DNA of 9,852 bases from Sneathiella sp. (lineage in GTDB: Bacteria > Pseudomonadota > Alphaproteobacteria > Sneathiellales > Sneathiellaceae), in the NCBI GenBank assembly GCA_002732675.1, contig NVRR01000097.1:1-9852 (forward strand), written 5' to 3'. Under the pieces are notes generated by a model, which made no database searches, was not told the DNA's origin, and was given only the letters and a program-made list of their open reading frames with translations. The first letter of the stretch is position 1, and each line of letters opens with the position of its first letter. Below, piece after piece: positions 7,331 through 9,852 of the stretch. The position numbers were made by a program, and so were the translations under genes.

Positions 7331-8244
7331 GCCGTCTGCCCTCCCATCTGGCGCAAGGTGGCTTTTTCCGCAAGCGATACCGCCCAGACAAGGAACATGC
7401 CCATAAACGATGCGACAACCAAGGCTGACCAAATCTGGATAGTTTGCCCGTAATAGGAACCAGCCAACAGACGCGCGCCGAGGCCCTGGATGGCGCCGGT
7501 GGGAAGTTCGGCGACAATGGCGCCAACAAGGCTGATGGCAACAGCAACTTTCAGGCTGGTAAACAGGAATGGAATGGAGGCGGGAATGCGCAGCTTCCAG
7601 AAAACATCAGAACTGGACGCGCTATAGGTCTTCATTAAGTCGAGCTGCAAAATATCGGGTGACCGCAAGCCCTTGACCATGCCGATGGTGATGGGGAAGA
7701 AGCATAAATACATGGAAATAATGGCCTTCGGCACCAATCCTGTGAGGCCGAGATGGCCAAGAACCACAATAATCATCGGCGCGATGGCGAGGATGGGGAT
7801 GGTTTGGGAGGCAATAATCCAGGGCATCAGACTGCGATCCAGCGTCTGGACATGCACAATGCCGACCGCCAGAATGATACCGAGAATCGTGCCGAAGGCA
7901 AACCCGAGCAGGGTGGAGGACAAAGTAATCCAGGCATGAAAGACAAGGCTGCGCTTGGACGTTATATTTTTGCCGAGAACAGTATCAATCAGTTCCACGA
8001 CAATTTGCTGTGGGGCAGGGAGGATCGGTCGTTCCATGGACCAGGCATCCTCGATCAGTATTTCCATGTCCCAGTCGGTCTTATTGCGCTCATACTGATC
8101 AATCAGCCGGTCAGAATTCATATAGACGGCACCGGCATACCAGAGGATGAGGATACTTAAGAGGATTGTCAGCACAGGAAACGTCTTGCCGCTATAAAGG
8201 CGATGCCAAAGACCTGGAGTAATTCCCGCGCCAATATCAGTCAT
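7327..8244 (-). CDS. ABC transporter permease 1
   Basis: Inner-membrane permease of 305 residues of the binding-protein-dependent family. A first membrane helix (about 22-41) is followed by an unusually long, polar, probably periplasmic stretch (about 42-98) that includes PILPAPQQIV. Five further hydrophobic segments then span the transport domain. The cytoplasmic EAA-like coupling loop lies at about 200-225, ending LRIPASIP, with serine where the conserved glycine usually stands. ATG 8244 overlaps the end of the ATPase gene by 8 nt (8237-8244), and the stop overlaps the permease 2 start, so all three genes look translationally coupled. It pairs with permease 2 to form the channel for the ligand of the NMT1-type binding protein. 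Confidence 0.9.
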   Translation of the reverse strand: MTDIGAGITPGLWHRLYSGKTFPVLTILLSILILWYAGAVYMNSDRLIDQYERNKTDWDMEILIEDAWSMERPILPAPQQIVVELIDTVLGKNITSKRSLVFHAWITLSSTLLGFAFGTILGIILAVGIVHVQTLDRSLMPWIIASQTIPILAIAPMIIVVLGHLGLTGLVPKAIISMYLCFFPITIGMVKGLRSPDILQLDLMKTYSASSSDVFWKLRIPASIPFLFTSLKVAVAISLVGAIVAELPTGAIQGLGARLLAGSYYGQTIQIWSALVVASFMGMFLVWAVSLAEKATLRQMGGQTA

Positions 8245-9067
8245 CGTAAGAGTGCCCCGATCTCAGCCCCTCTCGCACGCGATGCGAGATTTCTAGAAAT
8301 TCCGGCGTCTCGCGGATATCCAAAGTGCGATCACGGGGTAAGCCGCTATCGATAATATCAATGATCTTCCCCGGTCGCGGCGACATCACCACGATCTTTG
8401 ACGACAGGAACACCGCCTCCGGAATTGAATGGGTGACGAATACCACCGTCTTTTTCGTTTGATCCCAAAGTTGCAGAAGCTGCTCATTGAGATGATCGCG
8501 GGTGATTTCGTCAAGGGCACCAAAAGGCTCGTCCATCAGCAGAAGGTCCGGCTCAACCGCCAACGCGCGGGCGATGGAGACCCGCTGCTGCATACCGCCC
8601 GATAGCTGCCAGGGAAATTTCTTCTCGAACCCTTCAAGATTAACGAGGGCCAGGTTTTTGGCGGCCCGGCTCCGCTGTTCTTGTTTTGACAGCCCCATGA
8701 TTTCCAGCGGCAGCATGACATTTTTCAGTACTGTCCGCCACGGATAGAGCGCTGGCGCCTGAAAAACATAGCCATAGGCGCGTTTCAACCGGGCTTCGGC
8801 TGGCGACATGCCATTGACAGAGATATGTCCATCCGTCGGCGTTTCCAGATCTGCAATCACCCGCATCAGGGTCGTTTTACCGCACCCGGATGGCCCGATG
8901 AAGGACACAAAGTCGCCTGCCTCGATTGTCAGGTCTATATCTGACAGCGCATGCACGGGCGCGTCAGGGGCCGGGAAGGTCAGATTGAGTTTCTCAATCT
9001 CAACGACCGCATCTCGTTGCGTTTCAGGCAATGTTCGCGCGATCGACGATGGCATGCAGGAGAACAT
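8237..9067 (-). CDS. ABC transporter ATP-binding protein (SsuB/TauB/ThiZ type)
   Basis: Cytoplasmic ATPase that powers the permease pair; 276 residues. Visible motifs are Walker A GPSGCGKTT (58-66), Q-loop Q103, signature LSGGMQQR (155-162), Walker B LLLMDEP with E180, D-loop GALD (183-186) and switch H213 (THS). It belongs to the nitrate/sulfonate/taurine/pyrimidine-precursor importer ATPases. The start is uncertain. ATG 9067 overlaps the amidase gene by 44 nt and ATG 9055 by 32 nt, and neither has a clear ribosome binding site. The conserved domain begins only at about residue 22, so a slightly later start is also possible. The end overlaps permease 1 by 8 nt. Function as the energising subunit of this importer is secure from motifs and context. 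Confidence 0.92.
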   Translation of the reverse strand: MFSCMPSSIARTLPETQRDAVVEIEKLNLTFPAPDAPVHALSDIDLTIEAGDFVSFIGPSGCGKTTLMRVIADLETPTDGHISVNGMSPAEARLKRAYGYVFQAPALYPWRTVLKNVMLPLEIMGLSKQEQRSRAAKNLALVNLEGFEKKFPWQLSGGMQQRVSIARALAVEPDLLLMDEPFGALDEITRDHLNEQLLQLWDQTKKTVVFVTHSIPEAVFLSSKIVVMSPRPGKIIDIIDSGLPRDRTLDIRETPEFLEISHRVREGLRSGHSYDD

Positions 9068-9852
9068 TGCAACCAGCTGCCAGGTCTTCCGGCGTCGCCT
9101 CCTCTTCCTCGTTATGACTGATACCGTTTTCGCAAGGCACGAAGATCATTCCGGTGGGGGCGACGCGATTGATATAACAGGCATCATGTCCTGCGCCAGA
9201 GATAATATCCATATTGCCGTATCCCGCCCTTTCGGCCCCGGTACGCACTGCATTGACGCAGTCCTTGTCAAATTCAACGGGTGGTGAATACCAGATTTCC
9301 TCGAATTCCATCTCGAAGCCGCCGTCATCCGCAGTTTTCTGACAGAAGGCGCGAAGCTCCGCATCCATTTTGCTTAAAATCTCATCTTTGGGATGACGGA
9401 AATCGACAGTGAAGAAAACGGAGCCGGGAATAGTATTGCGAGAGTTCGGGCTCGACTGGATCAGTCCCACCGTTGCGCAGGCAAAGGGCTGGTTATCAAG
9501 GCCGATACGATTGACTTCTGTGACCATCTTGGATGCCGCAACGAGGGCATCTTTGCGGCGTACCATAGGTGTGGGTCCTGCATGCGCCTCTTGCCCGGTC
9601 ACCGTCACTTCATACCAACGTTGGCCCTGGGCGCCCATAACGACGCCAATGGTCTTTTCTTCATGTTCCAGAATGGGACCTTGTTCAATATGGGCTTCAA
9701 AGAACGCCTTTATCTCGCGGCCGCCAACCTCCTCAGATCCGGCGTAACCAATGCGCTTAAGCTCCTCGCCCATGGTCTTCCCGTCGAGATCGGCGCGGCT
9801 GAGACCATATTCCAGATCGAACACGCCAGCAAATACGCCGGAGGCCACCATG
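9024..9852 (-). CDS. Zn-dependent N-carbamoyl-beta-alanine / N-carbamoyl-amino-acid amidohydrolase (M20/HyuC family), 5' end outside the window
   Basis: Hydrolase that removes the carbamoyl group from N-carbamoyl-beta-alanine or N-carbamoyl amino acids, giving the amino acid, CO2 and ammonia. It is the step after dihydropyrimidinase. Only the last 275 residues are present, of about 400-415 in the family. The visible part begins at the SGVFAGVFDLEYG region, which is internal in homologues. The N-terminal zinc ligands and the NEEG motif must lie beyond base 9852, so ATG 9851 is not the start. Visible key residues, numbered from that ATG, include metal-binding H54 (EAHIEQGP), H90 in QEAHAGPTPM, the NSRNTIPG motif (136-143), DFRHP (150-154), GAGHDA and the second zinc ligand H246 (SHNEEEEA). 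The gene overlaps the ATPase start. Choice between beta-ureidopropionase and L-carbamoylase or allantoate-type activity rests on context. Confidence 0.9.
   Translation of the reverse strand, partial: MVASGVFAGVFDLEYGLSRADLDGKTMGEELKRIGYAGSEEVGGREIKAFFEAHIEQGPILEHEEKTIGVVMGAQGQRWYEVTVTGQEAHAGPTPMVRRKDALVAASKMVTEVNRIGLDNQPFACATVGLIQSSPNSRNTIPGSVFFTVDFRHPKDEILSKMDAELRAFCQKTADDGGFEMEFEEIWYSPPVEFDKDCVNAVRTGAERAGYGNMDIISGAGHDACYINRVAPTGMIFVPCENGISHNEEEEATPEDLAAGCNVLLHAIVDRANIA

Overview
The window reads as chromosomal DNA of an alphaproteobacterium of moderate GC. This lineage call is an inference from the gene families and the site architecture, not from a marker gene. It holds ten protein-coding genes, two of them cut by the window edges. 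No RNA genes, insertion sequences, CRISPR arrays or phage genes were seen.

Left block (1-1197). A leftward short-chain dehydrogenase, truncated at base 1, resembles BadH (2-hydroxycyclohexanecarboxyl-CoA dehydrogenase). It is divergent from a MarR-family regulator. Their shared, very AT-rich intergenic region carries a 10-bp perfect inverted repeat directly before the marR ribosome binding site, plus two further inverted repeats nearer the dehydrogenase promoter. This looks like the edge of an alicyclic-acid (cyclohexanecarboxylate type) degradation locus under a BadR-like repressor.

Middle block (1198-3372). After a 313-bp non-coding stretch with one possible sigma-70 promoter comes a two-gene rightward unit: a beta-carbonic anhydrase with a twin-arginine signal, then a ChaA-type Ca2+(Na+/K+)/H+ antiporter 17 bp downstream. 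The pairing suggests a joint role in periplasmic bicarbonate/proton chemistry and pH or calcium homeostasis.

Right block (3373-9852). A rightward dihydropyrimidinase/D-hydantoinase gene has a near-perfect RutR-type operator (TTGACCATTTGGTCAG) over its likely -35 element. It converges on a leftward operon that reads, in transcription order, N-carbamoyl-amino-acid/beta-ureidopropionase hydrolase (cut by the right edge), ABC ATPase, ABC permease 1, ABC permease 2 and an NMT1/THI5-family periplasmic binding protein. Two hairpin terminators facing opposite ways separate the convergent units. Together these genes encode uptake of a pyrimidine-like or ureido compound, ring opening of the dihydropyrimidine, and hydrolysis of the N-carbamoyl product to a beta-amino acid, CO2 and ammonia. 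A dihydropyrimidine dehydrogenase (PreT/PreA) and a RutR-like regulator would complete the pathway but are not in the window.

Several starts were set by ribosome binding sites rather than by the longest reading frame: MarR at GTG 712, carbonic anhydrase at ATG 1511, dihydropyrimidinase at ATG 3573 and permease 2 at ATG 7330. No wholly new system is evident. The more notable points are the RutR-type box, the marR/dehydrogenase control region and the carbonic anhydrase-ChaA pairing.
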